Origin: Pseudoalteromonas viridis
Lineage (GTDB): Bacteria; Pseudomonadota; Gammaproteobacteria; Enterobacterales; Alteromonadaceae
Direction of reading: 5' to 3'
NCBI RefSeq assembly: GCF_017742995.1
Contig: NZ_CP072425.1
Span: forward strand, 2,480,001-2,544,000
Length of the DNA: 64,000 nucleotides
The notes beneath the pieces are model-generated. The model was not told where the DNA came from. It searched no databases and was given only the letters and a program-made list of their open reading frames with translations. This document shows, piece after piece, positions 42,831-51,267 of the stretch. Both the position numbers and the translations under genes were made by a program. Positions within the stretch are counted from its first letter, which is position 1; the number at the start of each line of letters is the position of its first letter.

Positions 42831-43160
42831 TACCTACTTGCTTTAAATAACCTCTGATTTAAAGCGTCATAGAAGTAATGCCCTCTTGCCTTGATCCAGT
42901 AAGCCCGCATTAAAAATTACAAGTAGAGCTTATTATAGTCAGGCGATATACCACTGCAGTTACCCCAGCTGGGGACGTTGTAAATGCAGATATTAAGATC
43001 GCCAGTACCATTTCCTCTGAAGCACGCGTCGGTTTGCAGACTCAAAAGTGTCGAAAAATTGATCGCGAATTTTTTAGGTTTGGTATCAAACTGTCATAAA
43101 GCTCGTTTATTGTCTAAAGCGATAGCCGCCAGGCTGCGCATTATAAAAGTGAGTTTTATT

Positions 43161-43331
43161 ATGTCTTATACATACAACGGAACAGAGATCCGTGTTGAGC
43201 AACCAATTCGCTCAATTTCGGTGAACAAATCAAAAGTCGTTTTTGCTGATGGCACAGGCCGCAAACAAACGCAATTTTCAAGTGGCAGCGAAGCCCGTCA
43301 CTTCCTGAACTGGTTGACCCGCGCCTGCTAA
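43161..43331 (+). CDS. Small conserved-looking protein, unknown
   Basis: A 56-residue protein (start SYTYNGTEIRVEQPIRSISV, end SEARHFLNWLTRAC). The start at 43161 is preferred over in-frame codons upstream from 42984, because the latter code for an unlikely basic leader; a weak AAGTGAG precedes 43161. It appears to be one small beta-strand domain with a C-terminal helix. A good terminator follows at 43361, so it is transcribed alone. Function unknown. Confidence 0.65.
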   Translation: MSYTYNGTEIRVEQPIRSISVNKSKVVFADGTGRKQTQFSSGSEARHFLNWLTRAC

Positions 43332-43360
43332 GTAAAGCAAGCACATTGACCAGCACTAAG

Positions 43361-43394
43361 CGCCGAGGTAACTGACAAGTTACGTCGGCGTTTT
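43361..43394 (+). terminator. Strong intrinsic terminator
   Basis: CGCCGAGGTAACT pairs with AGTTACGTCGGCG (one mismatch) around a 4-base loop, then TTTT. It ends the small gene at 43161. Confidence 0.88.
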
Positions 43395-43516
43395 GCTTTT
43401 TATGCGTTGCACTTATTGCTGTTCTGATGTACTTTTCAGTGGTTTTCATGGGGACATTTCGCCATGAGACCTTCAATCGTGTGAAAACGCATAATAATGA
43501 AAAAAGGAAGCCAACA

Positions 43517-44590
43517 ATGGACTCGACTTCTACGCCTTCTGCTGCTCAACCGGGCAGTCAGACTGTACCTTCTCAATTACAATTCACCGGTAACGGTAAA
43601 GAATACTTTGGTATCTGGATTGTCAATATTCTGCTTACGCTACTGACATTGGGTATTTACTCTGCCTGGGCCACCGTGCGCAATAAGCAATACTTCTACG
43701 GTCATACAGTGCTTGACGGACATCGCTTTGATTACCTGGCAACGCCGCTGCAAATTCTCAAAGGCCGCCTGCTCGCGGTCGGCTTGTTTGTGATCTACAG
43801 CGTCGTGTCGGGCTATTTTCCGCTTGTGGGTGTGTTGATGGCATTGGCACTGGTGCTACTGGTGCCCTGGATGATCAATCAGGGGCTCAAATTCAGCATG
43901 CGTATGACCCGTTACCGCAATATTCGCTTTGCTTTTAAAGGCAACTTTGGTGACGCCATGATCAACTTTGTCGTCTTGCCTTTTTTCAGTATTTTGACGC
44001 TGTACCTGGCGATGCCTTGGGTGCTGAAGCGCATTGATGCCTACATCCACAGCAATATTCTTTACGGTGACAAGCCGGTCCATGTGCAGTTGCAGGGCAA
44101 GGCATACTACAAAGCCGCATTGCTGGTGGCGGTACTGGGTATTTTGATGATGATGATGTTGGGTGTCGCATTCAGCCTGGTAGCCGATATCAACATTAAC
44201 CCGGGTGAGCTGGGTGCGGTCAACTCTGGCATGTTCCTGATTGTGCCTCTGTATTTGTTTGTGATTTCTGCTCTGCAAGGTATCTATCAGGCACAGATCC
44301 GCAACCATATTCTCAACAATGCACAGATTGAAGATGTGGCTGAGTTTAAATCGAACCTTGCGCCACAGCGCTATGCGCTGATTTTGGCGACCAATGCCGC
44401 TGCGATTGTGCTGACAGCCGGCCTGGCTTTTCCCTGGGCTAAAGTACGTAAGGTCAGGGCACTGGCTGAGGCGACTCAGGTTGTGGTGTTGCCAGGGGCA
44501 GATCAGGTGCTGGATACGGCGCAGCAGGCTGACTCTTCTTTCGCAGAAGAAGCCGCCAATGTGTTTGACGTTGATATCTCCTTGACCTGA
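43517..44590 (+). CDS. DUF898 (YjgN-like) inner-membrane protein
   Basis: A 357-residue polytopic membrane protein of the DUF898/YjgN family. Typical is the start of the domain, GNGKEYFGIWIVNILLTLLT, then GIYSAWATVRNKQYFYGHTV. At least six membrane segments are visible. The ATG at 43517 has AAGGAAG upstream; the frame extends 90 bases further back without a ribosome site. Its stop overlaps the peptidase start (TGATG), so the pair is an operon, a common pairing of this family with M48-type peptidases. The biochemical role of DUF898 is not known. Confidence 0.87.
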   Translation: MDSTSTPSAAQPGSQTVPSQLQFTGNGKEYFGIWIVNILLTLLTLGIYSAWATVRNKQYFYGHTVLDGHRFDYLATPLQILKGRLLAVGLFVIYSVVSGYFPLVGVLMALALVLLVPWMINQGLKFSMRMTRYRNIRFAFKGNFGDAMINFVVLPFFSILTLYLAMPWVLKRIDAYIHSNILYGDKPVHVQLQGKAYYKAALLVAVLGILMMMMLGVAFSLVADININPGELGAVNSGMFLIVPLYLFVISALQGIYQAQIRNHILNNAQIEDVAEFKSNLAPQRYALILATNAAAIVLTAGLAFPWAKVRKVRALAEATQVVVLPGADQVLDTAQQADSSFAEEAANVFDVDISLT

Positions 44591-45606
44591 TGATCCCAGG
44601 ATACTTTTATCAGCCAGGCAGCAGCCGGGTGCAGGAATGCACAGCCCGGCACAGTGGCGATAGTATTGCCATTTATGCCGACGACGAGTGTCTGTGCGAA
44701 AGCTCAGTTGAGACGCTCCAGGTGTCGGCACACTTGCCGGGGCAGGCCAGTGAGCTGACCTTTAGCGATGGTGCGCGTTTTGTGCCGCTCGACACGGGCT
44801 ACCGCTGGCCGTTTCAGCGGCGCAAGAGTGCGCTACTTGCCCGTCTTGAGAGCAACCTGGTACTGATAGCCGGTGCGTTGGTAGCGACGCCTGTGTTGCT
44901 CTATGCTTTGCTGTTTAAGCTGGTGCCTGGCATTGCGGTAACGGCCGTGCAAACCATGCCGGATGTGGTGGTAGAGCAAATGGGCCAGCAGTCCATGACG
45001 CTGATTGAGCGTACTGCGCTGTCACCCAGCGAGCTGTCCGCTGAGCAGCAACAAGCTGTTCGGGATTTATGGCAAGATACACTGGCGCAGCTTGACTTAT
45101 CTGTCGACAAATATCGTATTGATGTATATCGCTCAGATCACTTTGGCGCCAATGCCTTTGCGCTGCCCCACGGTCAGGTAGTGGTTACCGACGAGCTGGC
45201 ACTGCTTCTGGCCGAACAGCCCGATGCGCTCAGAGCCATTTTATTGCATGAAATTGGCCATGTAGAACGTATGCATAGCATCCGTTTGGCGTCTCAGGCG
45301 GCGGTGGCCAGTATTGCCATTGCTATACTGCTAGGTGATATGGATATTGTTGCCGAGGTGGTCCTGGGCTCAGGTAGTGCGCTGATGGACCTACAGTTCT
45401 CTCAGAATATGGAGTGGGAAGCCGATAACTATGCCCTGGCGCAACTGGCACGCCTTGGATACAGCGGCGAAGACTTTGCACAGGCACTGGAGTCATTGGT
45501 GTCGCTTGATGAAGACGAGGAACACAGCTGGTTAAAGTACCTCTCTACCCATCCCAGTTTGCAAGAGCGTATTGAGCATGCCAGAACCTATACGCTATCT
45601 CCCTGA
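44590..45606 (+). CDS. M48-family membrane zinc metallopeptidase
   Basis: A 338-residue peptidase. The HExxH zinc motif is residues 220-224 (LLHEIGHVERMH), and the third ligand Glu is probably in MEWEADNYALAQLA. One membrane segment lies near residues 93-115 (LVLIAGALVATPVLLYALLF). The N-terminal about 80 residues are a soluble beta-rich part. It is coupled to the DUF898 protein, which may anchor it or be a substrate. Similar M48 enzymes act in membrane-protein or outer-membrane quality control. Confidence 0.88.
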   Translation: MIPGYFYQPGSSRVQECTARHSGDSIAIYADDECLCESSVETLQVSAHLPGQASELTFSDGARFVPLDTGYRWPFQRRKSALLARLESNLVLIAGALVATPVLLYALLFKLVPGIAVTAVQTMPDVVVEQMGQQSMTLIERTALSPSELSAEQQQAVRDLWQDTLAQLDLSVDKYRIDVYRSDHFGANAFALPHGQVVVTDELALLLAEQPDALRAILLHEIGHVERMHSIRLASQAAVASIAIAILLGDMDIVAEVVLGSGSALMDLQFSQNMEWEADNYALAQLARLGYSGEDFAQALESLVSLDEDEEHSWLKYLSTHPSLQERIEHARTYTLSP

Positions 45607-45692
45607 TATCTGGTTTGATAGCGGATCAGTATAAGGGTGCCAATGCGGCTGAATCGCTTCAATAAAGCGATTTTGCGAACATCTCTCCCTGA

Positions 45693-45713
45693 AGGCCTGA
45701 ATAAGGCCTTTTT
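45693..45713 (+). terminator. Terminator after the peptidase gene
   Basis: AAGGCCT and AGGCCTT pair around a short loop, then TTTTT. The rest of the 314-bp gap to 45921 holds the promoter below and nothing else recognisable. Confidence 0.75.
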
Positions 45714-45852
45714 CATTTCAGAATCATTTTAAATCAGAGCGGGACGCTGATACGCACCATTTCTATCCTCTATAAGTCTTTATTATTGTTTCGAAAACCG
45801 AGATTGGTATGTTGTTTTTACGGCCTTTGGCTGATGTGTTGTTATTTAAAGG

Positions 45853-45882
45853 TTAACTTTTGTTCGCTCCTTCCTGTATACT
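45853..45882 (+). promoter_or_regulatory. Promoter candidate for the binding-protein/GGDEF operon
   Basis: TTAACT (-35) and TATACT (-10) separated by 18 bases, about 40 bases before the ATG at 45921. Confidence 0.5.
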
Positions 45883-45920
45883 AGCGGATGCTGTGACTTA
45901 CCTGTGTGCTGGGGAGGCAA

Positions 45921-46808
45921 ATGAAGTTTTTGGTGTTGTTATTGCTCGTTGTGTCGCAATGTGCCAAAGCCCACAACCCTTTGATTGTTGATATCATCAG
46001 TAGCGAGAACTTTTCTGAGCGTTATCAGGCCTTTTTGCAAGGTCGATCAGTGCTTGATGTGACCGACTTTCGGCCCACCACCCAGGGCTCCCATATCGAA
46101 ATCATTGAAATGGTGTTGTTGCAGCAAGCGCTGTTCCTAGGTGGGGAAACCCGGGAAGTGGTGTTCAACCCTAAGCCTTCTGTGAATATTCTTGAATTTA
46201 CCGACATGATAGCCGGAGAAAGTCTGATTTTAGCGCGTACCGTCTGGCATGAAGATGTGATTAATTATCGTGGCTCAGTGTACGTCAGCGACCCTGTGGT
46301 TAAATTTGGTGAGTATGAAGCCGGTATTTATGTTGCTAAACGCAACCAGGCGCTGCATCAGACCACACAAGACGGGCTGGAGCAACTAACGCTGGTGGCT
46401 AACCCGCGCTGGCGGGTGGACTGGCATGCCCTGACAAACAGCAAAATGAACCTGGTCAGCTTTATTGGTCCGTGGGAAAGCATGCTGAATATGGTCGAAA
46501 CTGACATTGTTGATGGCATGCTGGTGAACTTTAGTGTCAGTGAATCCTTGCAGTTGGTGTTTGAAGGGCGTGACTATGTGCCCATTGAGGGCGTAAAAAT
46601 GGTATTGCCCGACTCACGCCATTTTATTGTCAGTAAGCGCCATCCAGAAGGGGCGCAAATATTCGCTGCACTGAATCGTGGCCTTAAAGAGCTCAGGCGT
46701 CGGGGCGTGATCCGTAAAGCGCTGACAGAATCCGGGTTTATTAATAGCAAGGTGCGGGACTGGACGGTCATTAATCGGGCGATGTTGCCGCAGGGGCCCA
46801 CACCATGA
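45921..46808 (+). CDS. Periplasmic solute-binding-like protein, co-sensor candidate
   Basis: A 295-residue secreted protein with a signal peptide (KFLVLLLLVVSQCAKA). It has the size and feel of family-3-type solute-binding proteins, with INYRGSVYVSDPVVKFGEYE in the middle and HFIVSKRHPEGAQIFAALNR near the end, but no family motif that I can name with certainty. The ATG at 45921 has GGGAGG upstream. It overlaps the TPR-GGDEF gene by 4 bp and no transporter genes are near, so it probably senses a ligand for that enzyme. Confidence 0.72.
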   Translation: MKFLVLLLLVVSQCAKAHNPLIVDIISSENFSERYQAFLQGRSVLDVTDFRPTTQGSHIEIIEMVLLQQALFLGGETREVVFNPKPSVNILEFTDMIAGESLILARTVWHEDVINYRGSVYVSDPVVKFGEYEAGIYVAKRNQALHQTTQDGLEQLTLVANPRWRVDWHALTNSKMNLVSFIGPWESMLNMVETDIVDGMLVNFSVSESLQLVFEGRDYVPIEGVKMVLPDSRHFIVSKRHPEGAQIFAALNRGLKELRRRGVIRKALTESGFINSKVRDWTVINRAMLPQGPTP

Positions 46809-48643
46809 TGCGAATGACTATACTGGCGGGCTGGCTGCTCTGTATGGTGTTGAGTGCACCTGCTACTGCTACTGAGCTTGCCTCGCCCAGTACGCTTGAA
46901 AAGTCGTTGGCCGAACTAAACGAAGCACTGAAAAGCGACTTTGACTTGTCATTGTTACCTGAGCTAAGAGCGCTGCGCCGCGATGCTCATGACATTGATG
47001 CACTGGAAATTGTTGCCCAAACTTTGTTGCTCGAAGGACAAGTTCGCCAGCAATATGGGGATTATCAGCAAAGCCTGGTGTTGCATAACGATGCGCTGCA
47101 GCTGGCCATACAGCGAAAAGACCTGGCGCTGATGGCACAAAGCCGGCTGGCGATTGCCAGGCTGGAGATGGATCTTGAGCGTTACAACTATGCCCAGCGC
47201 TCACTCGATGACGTGCAACAGCTGATCGAGCAGCTCGACAATCATTTTCAGAAAACACCTTATGTGGCTCAACAATTGCTGCTACAGCACAGACTTTGGC
47301 AGGGGTACTTGTATGTATTACTGGGCAGTTATCATCAGGCGGTAGCGACGCTGCGAACCGATGGGCTGGTTGTCACCGGCGCGCCGGAGTTGCGCGATAC
47401 ACTCCTGCTGGCGCGGGCCTGGGCATTGCTCAAGCTTGGCCGTTATCAGCAGGCGCAGCCTATACTGAATCAGGTTGCACAAAGTAACATGCTGGTTCGC
47501 AATCAAAGAATGCGGCTGCGCTTTAAGTTGTTGCAATCTATGGTCTGGTTGCAGTCGGGCGACTTTCAGCAAACCCTGGATACGGCCATGCCGGCATTGA
47601 TGGAAACCTTTGCCACCCGGTTTTTAGATGAGCAGGCCGAGCTGCAATTTGTCATGTCTAACGCCTATGTGCAGATGGGGGACTACCAGCAAGCGCATTT
47701 ATACCTGAAACGCTATGCTCTGACAAAAGATGCCCTTAACTTTCAAAAGCGTAATAATAAGTTGCTGCAACTGGAATCGCAGTACGCACTGGCAACACAA
47801 AAACAGCAGCTGAGCTTATTGGAAAAAGACAACGCTTTGCAAGCGCAAGAGATCTTTCGCCACCAACAAATTCTTGAAAACACTCGCCTGGCACAGCAGC
47901 GTGGCGCACTGCTGCTGATTTTGGCAGTGGCATTGTTGGGCTTTTTATACTGGCGATGGCAAAACAAGCGGTATCTCTCTTTGCTCGAAGAGGAGGTCAA
48001 GCAAAGAACAGCAGAGCTGGACGAGCGAAATCGCCAATTGCAGGCTCTCAGTTACTCCGACAGCCTGACCGGATTACACAACCGCCATTACTTTTTCAGC
48101 GAGGCCGATAAACTGCTGGCGCACACTCACGGCACATCGCAGAGCACGATTTTTTGTCTGATAGACATCGACCACTTTAAACAGATCAATGACAGCTATG
48201 GCCATGCCGTTGGCGATCAGGTGTTGCAACAGTTTGCACAACTGGTCAGGCTGCAACTTCGTGAGCAGGATGTTCTGATCCGCTGGGGAGGGGAAGAGTT
48301 TTTGCTGGTCATGCCGGACACCGATGTATCGCAAGCCCAGCCGCTGATTGAACGGATCCGCCATGTGGTTATGCAGGCCTTGTTTGGTTCTGATGCTCAG
48401 CGTCTTATGTGTACCTGCTCACTTGGGTTTGCGCCTTACCCGCTGCGTCTGAGCAATGGCCAGCCGCTGGACTGGGAGCAGGTGTTGGAGCTTGCGGATA
48501 ACTGCCTGTATCAGGCCAAACACGGTGGACGTGATGCCTGGGTTGGCCTGAATCCGCCTGCGCAGCCTCTGGCGATGAGTTTTGAACAGCTACAACAAAA
48601 CATGGAAGCATTTACCGTCAGCAGCACTCAGCTTGCGGGGTAA
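46805..48643 (+). CDS. Diguanylate cyclase with periplasmic TPR sensor
   Basis: A 612-residue protein. After a signal-like N-terminus, residues about 30-350 are TPR-type helices (QYGDYQQSLVLHNDALQLAI). A TM helix near 370-388 (ALLLILAVALLGFLYWRW) and a coiled coil lead to the GGDEF domain: SLTGLHNRHYFF, IDIDHFKQINDSYGH, and the active site RWGGEEF. An RxxD inhibitory site (REQD) lies five residues before GGEEF. It should make cyclic di-GMP with product inhibition. Its stop codon TAA is shared with the boundary of repeat copy 2. Confidence 0.9.
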   Translation: MMRMTILAGWLLCMVLSAPATATELASPSTLEKSLAELNEALKSDFDLSLLPELRALRRDAHDIDALEIVAQTLLLEGQVRQQYGDYQQSLVLHNDALQLAIQRKDLALMAQSRLAIARLEMDLERYNYAQRSLDDVQQLIEQLDNHFQKTPYVAQQLLLQHRLWQGYLYVLLGSYHQAVATLRTDGLVVTGAPELRDTLLLARAWALLKLGRYQQAQPILNQVAQSNMLVRNQRMRLRFKLLQSMVWLQSGDFQQTLDTAMPALMETFATRFLDEQAELQFVMSNAYVQMGDYQQAHLYLKRYALTKDALNFQKRNNKLLQLESQYALATQKQQLSLLEKDNALQAQEIFRHQQILENTRLAQQRGALLLILAVALLGFLYWRWQNKRYLSLLEEEVKQRTAELDERNRQLQALSYSDSLTGLHNRHYFFSEADKLLAHTHGTSQSTIFCLIDIDHFKQINDSYGHAVGDQVLQQFAQLVRLQLREQDVLIRWGGEEFLLVMPDTDVSQAQPLIERIRHVVMQALFGSDAQRLMCTCSLGFAPYPLRLSNGQPLDWEQVLELADNCLYQAKHGGRDAWVGLNPPAQPLAMSFEQLQQNMEAFTVSSTQLAG

Positions 48644-48803
48644 TACCAATTTCACTTAATACCTGTTCAATTTGAAGGAGCAAATATGACGCTAACTGTG
48701 TTAAAAATTTCTCATTTAGAACAACTAAATAGCAAAATTTTTGCCTAGTTATCGACCCTATTTTCTCGCCTCAAAGTAGAACACTTAATTAAGCAAATTG
48801 GTA
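48644..48803 (+). repeat. Fold-back (MITE-like) repeat, copy 2
   Basis: A 160-bp copy almost identical to copy 1 (GACCCTATT instead of GAACATATT and a few other changes). It follows directly on the TAA stop of the cyclase gene, and TAA also follows its right end (GGTA then TAATTAT), consistent with a 3-bp TAA target duplication. The small frame MTLTVLKISHLEQLNSKIFA is intact. Confidence 0.85.
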
Positions 48804-48914
48804 TAATTATTTATAAATAAGGGGTTAGGAATAAAAAATCGGCGGATGTCAGGAAGCAAGTTTTAAATCATGCGCCTTGGTCTATGCTTGTTAGATAAAG
48901 GATAGACCGATGAC

Positions 48915-51047
48915 TTGCGTGTGACACTGAATTTACCCGATAACCCCAAAATACTGATTGTGGATGACGACCCCAGCAGCATATTGATCATCAAAAAAGC
49001 GGTTAAAGATCTCGGAGAAGTGTTTTCGACCTCTGAAGCCAGCTATGCGGTGACCTTAGTCAAAGACGCAAAACCCCATGTGATCCTGCTGGATATTGAC
49101 ATGGGGGAGTATAATGGCGTAGATATTTGCCGTTTGCTCAAAAGTGACCCGGAAACTGCCCACCATATCATCATTTTCATTACTGCCAGCCGCGACCCGG
49201 ACATAGAATATAAGTCGCTGACCGAGGGCGGCGCCGATTATATTCCTAAACCTTTAGATCTAAGAACCTGCCGGATGCGGGTCTATAACCAGCTGGCCAT
49301 GCTGGCATACCAGCAAAACCTGGAGCGCACTACACAAGCGCTTTATCAGGAAAAGCAGCGTCTTAAAGTCACGCTAAATTCCATCGGTGATGCAGTGATA
49401 GCAACAGACACAGCAGGCCTCATCACGTATATGAACCCGATAGCAGAGCGCCTCAGTGGCTATGCCGCAAGCTATGCGCTTGGCAAGCATATTGAAGACA
49501 TTCTCGATTTGCGTGATGCATCGTCACAAAGCCGCTCCTTTAACCCGGCCATTATGGCGCTGGAGGAAAAGCGCAATGTGGCAATGGCACTGAACTGCCA
49601 ATTGCACAGCCGGGAAGGACAGGTTTACCGGGTTGAGGATTCCGCCGCCCCCATTCGCGATGAAAACAATGCCATCATCGGGGCGATCATGGTATTTCAT
49701 GATGTCAGCGAGTCGGTTGCCATGGCGGTTAAAATGAACTTTCTGGCCAATAATGATCAGCTAACGGGGTTGCCTAATCGCATTTTGCTGCATGACCGTT
49801 TGCAGCATGCCATTGCCTGCTCCAGGGCGTCTGATACCTACACAGCGTTACTGCTCATTGACCTTGACCATTTCAAATACATTAACGATGCGTTGGGGCA
49901 CTTTTTGGGTGATGAGCTGATCAAAAAAGTGGCTAAGCGGCTGGAGTCGGTGATTGACCCAAGCGCAACCCTTGCACGGGTGGGCGGCGATGAGTTTGTG
50001 CTGGTGTTAGAAGAAGTGCGCTCTGTTAATTATGTGGCTGTGGTAGCCAATAACGTGATTGCCAGTTTTAAGGAGCCCTTTACGCTGGAGCAAAAGGAAT
50101 ATCAAATTTCGGTCAGTATTGGCGTGAGCATGACTGAATTGGACGCAAATGAAGAAGAAGTCATGATGCGCCATGCCGATGTGGCCATGTACCGGGCGAA
50201 AAATCAGGGGCGCAATGCGGTGTGCTTTTTTTCTCAGGAGCTGGAAGCCGAGCTGATGAAACGTCATGGACTGGAACACTTGCTCCGCGAAGCTCTGGAA
50301 AAAGAAAGCTTAATTGTGCTGTTTCAGCCGCAGATAGAGATGGTATCAGGACAGGTGTGCGGCTTTGAGGCGCTGGCCAGGCTGCAGGACAGCGACGGAA
50401 ATTGGATTTCGCCGCTGGATTTTATCCCGCTGGCGGAGGAGATTGGTCTGATAGACACTCTGGGCCAGCAGGTATTGCAACAAAGCTGTGCGTTTGCCAG
50501 CCAGTTGATGGGGTTGGGTAAAGACCTGAAAGTGAGCGTTAATGTCTCTGCGCAGCAGATCCGTAACCGGCAATTTATTGACTATGTTGTCCAGTGCCTG
50601 GAGTCGAGCCAGGTCCGCAGTCGAATGCTGGAGCTGGAAGTGACAGAAAGCGCCTTGATTGATGACTATGAGCAGACCCGCAAGACGCTTCAGACGCTGT
50701 CTAACATGGGGGTAAGTATCGCCATTGATGATTTTGGCACGGGTTATTCCAGCCTGTCTTATCTTAAGTCGTTTCCCCTTGATGTGCTTAAGATAGATCA
50801 GTCTTTTATTAAAGATATGGGCAGCGATGAGCAGAGTCATGGCATTGTGCAAACCATAGTGTTACTGGCAAAGGCGTTAGGTCTCTGGCTGGTTGCTGAG
50901 GGCGTAGAGACACCGTCTCAGTTATCAGAATTAAGGACCATGAATTGTGATGTGGCACAGGGGTATTTGTATGCCAAACCGCTCGAAAGCCAGGCAGCCT
51001 ACGAGTTTGCTGAGCGCAATATTGCCGCAGGTGGTAAACCAGCGTGA
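48915..51047 (+). CDS. Response regulator with PAS, GGDEF and EAL domains
   Basis: A 710-residue protein with no membrane segments. Order: receiver (NPKILIVDDDPSS, phospho-Asp in VILLDIDMGEYNGVD), PAS (IGDAVIATDTAGLITYMNPI), GGDEF with intact RVGGDEF, and EAL with CGFEALARLQD and DDFGTGYSSLSYLK. Both enzyme active sites look intact, so it may make or degrade cyclic di-GMP according to phosphorylation. No RxxD inhibitory site precedes GGDEF. The start is a TTG at 48915 with AAGGA 12 bases upstream, somewhat weak; a GTG at 48921 is possible. Confidence 0.9.
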   Translation: MRVTLNLPDNPKILIVDDDPSSILIIKKAVKDLGEVFSTSEASYAVTLVKDAKPHVILLDIDMGEYNGVDICRLLKSDPETAHHIIIFITASRDPDIEYKSLTEGGADYIPKPLDLRTCRMRVYNQLAMLAYQQNLERTTQALYQEKQRLKVTLNSIGDAVIATDTAGLITYMNPIAERLSGYAASYALGKHIEDILDLRDASSQSRSFNPAIMALEEKRNVAMALNCQLHSREGQVYRVEDSAAPIRDENNAIIGAIMVFHDVSESVAMAVKMNFLANNDQLTGLPNRILLHDRLQHAIACSRASDTYTALLLIDLDHFKYINDALGHFLGDELIKKVAKRLESVIDPSATLARVGGDEFVLVLEEVRSVNYVAVVANNVIASFKEPFTLEQKEYQISVSIGVSMTELDANEEEVMMRHADVAMYRAKNQGRNAVCFFSQELEAELMKRHGLEHLLREALEKESLIVLFQPQIEMVSGQVCGFEALARLQDSDGNWISPLDFIPLAEEIGLIDTLGQQVLQQSCAFASQLMGLGKDLKVSVNVSAQQIRNRQFIDYVVQCLESSQVRSRMLELEVTESALIDDYEQTRKTLQTLSNMGVSIAIDDFGTGYSSLSYLKSFPLDVLKIDQSFIKDMGSDEQSHGIVQTIVLLAKALGLWLVAEGVETPSQLSELRTMNCDVAQGYLYAKPLESQAAYEFAERNIAAGGKPA

Positions 51048-51267
51048 TGGTATACCAAACAGGGCAATTTAATTTGCTTTCAGCACATGCTGAAAAGTCT
51101 GTGTACACATAGTGAAAAGTGTGTGACTTAGACTATAGTTTGAGGGGAGCAGCGGTTTTTACAGATTATTTATCAGTCACATGCCTGTGTGTTAGGGTAT
51201 TTGACTAAGCTGACATCAGTAATACACCATTAAAAAACACCCTGAATACAGGGGCAAAGGTCATACT

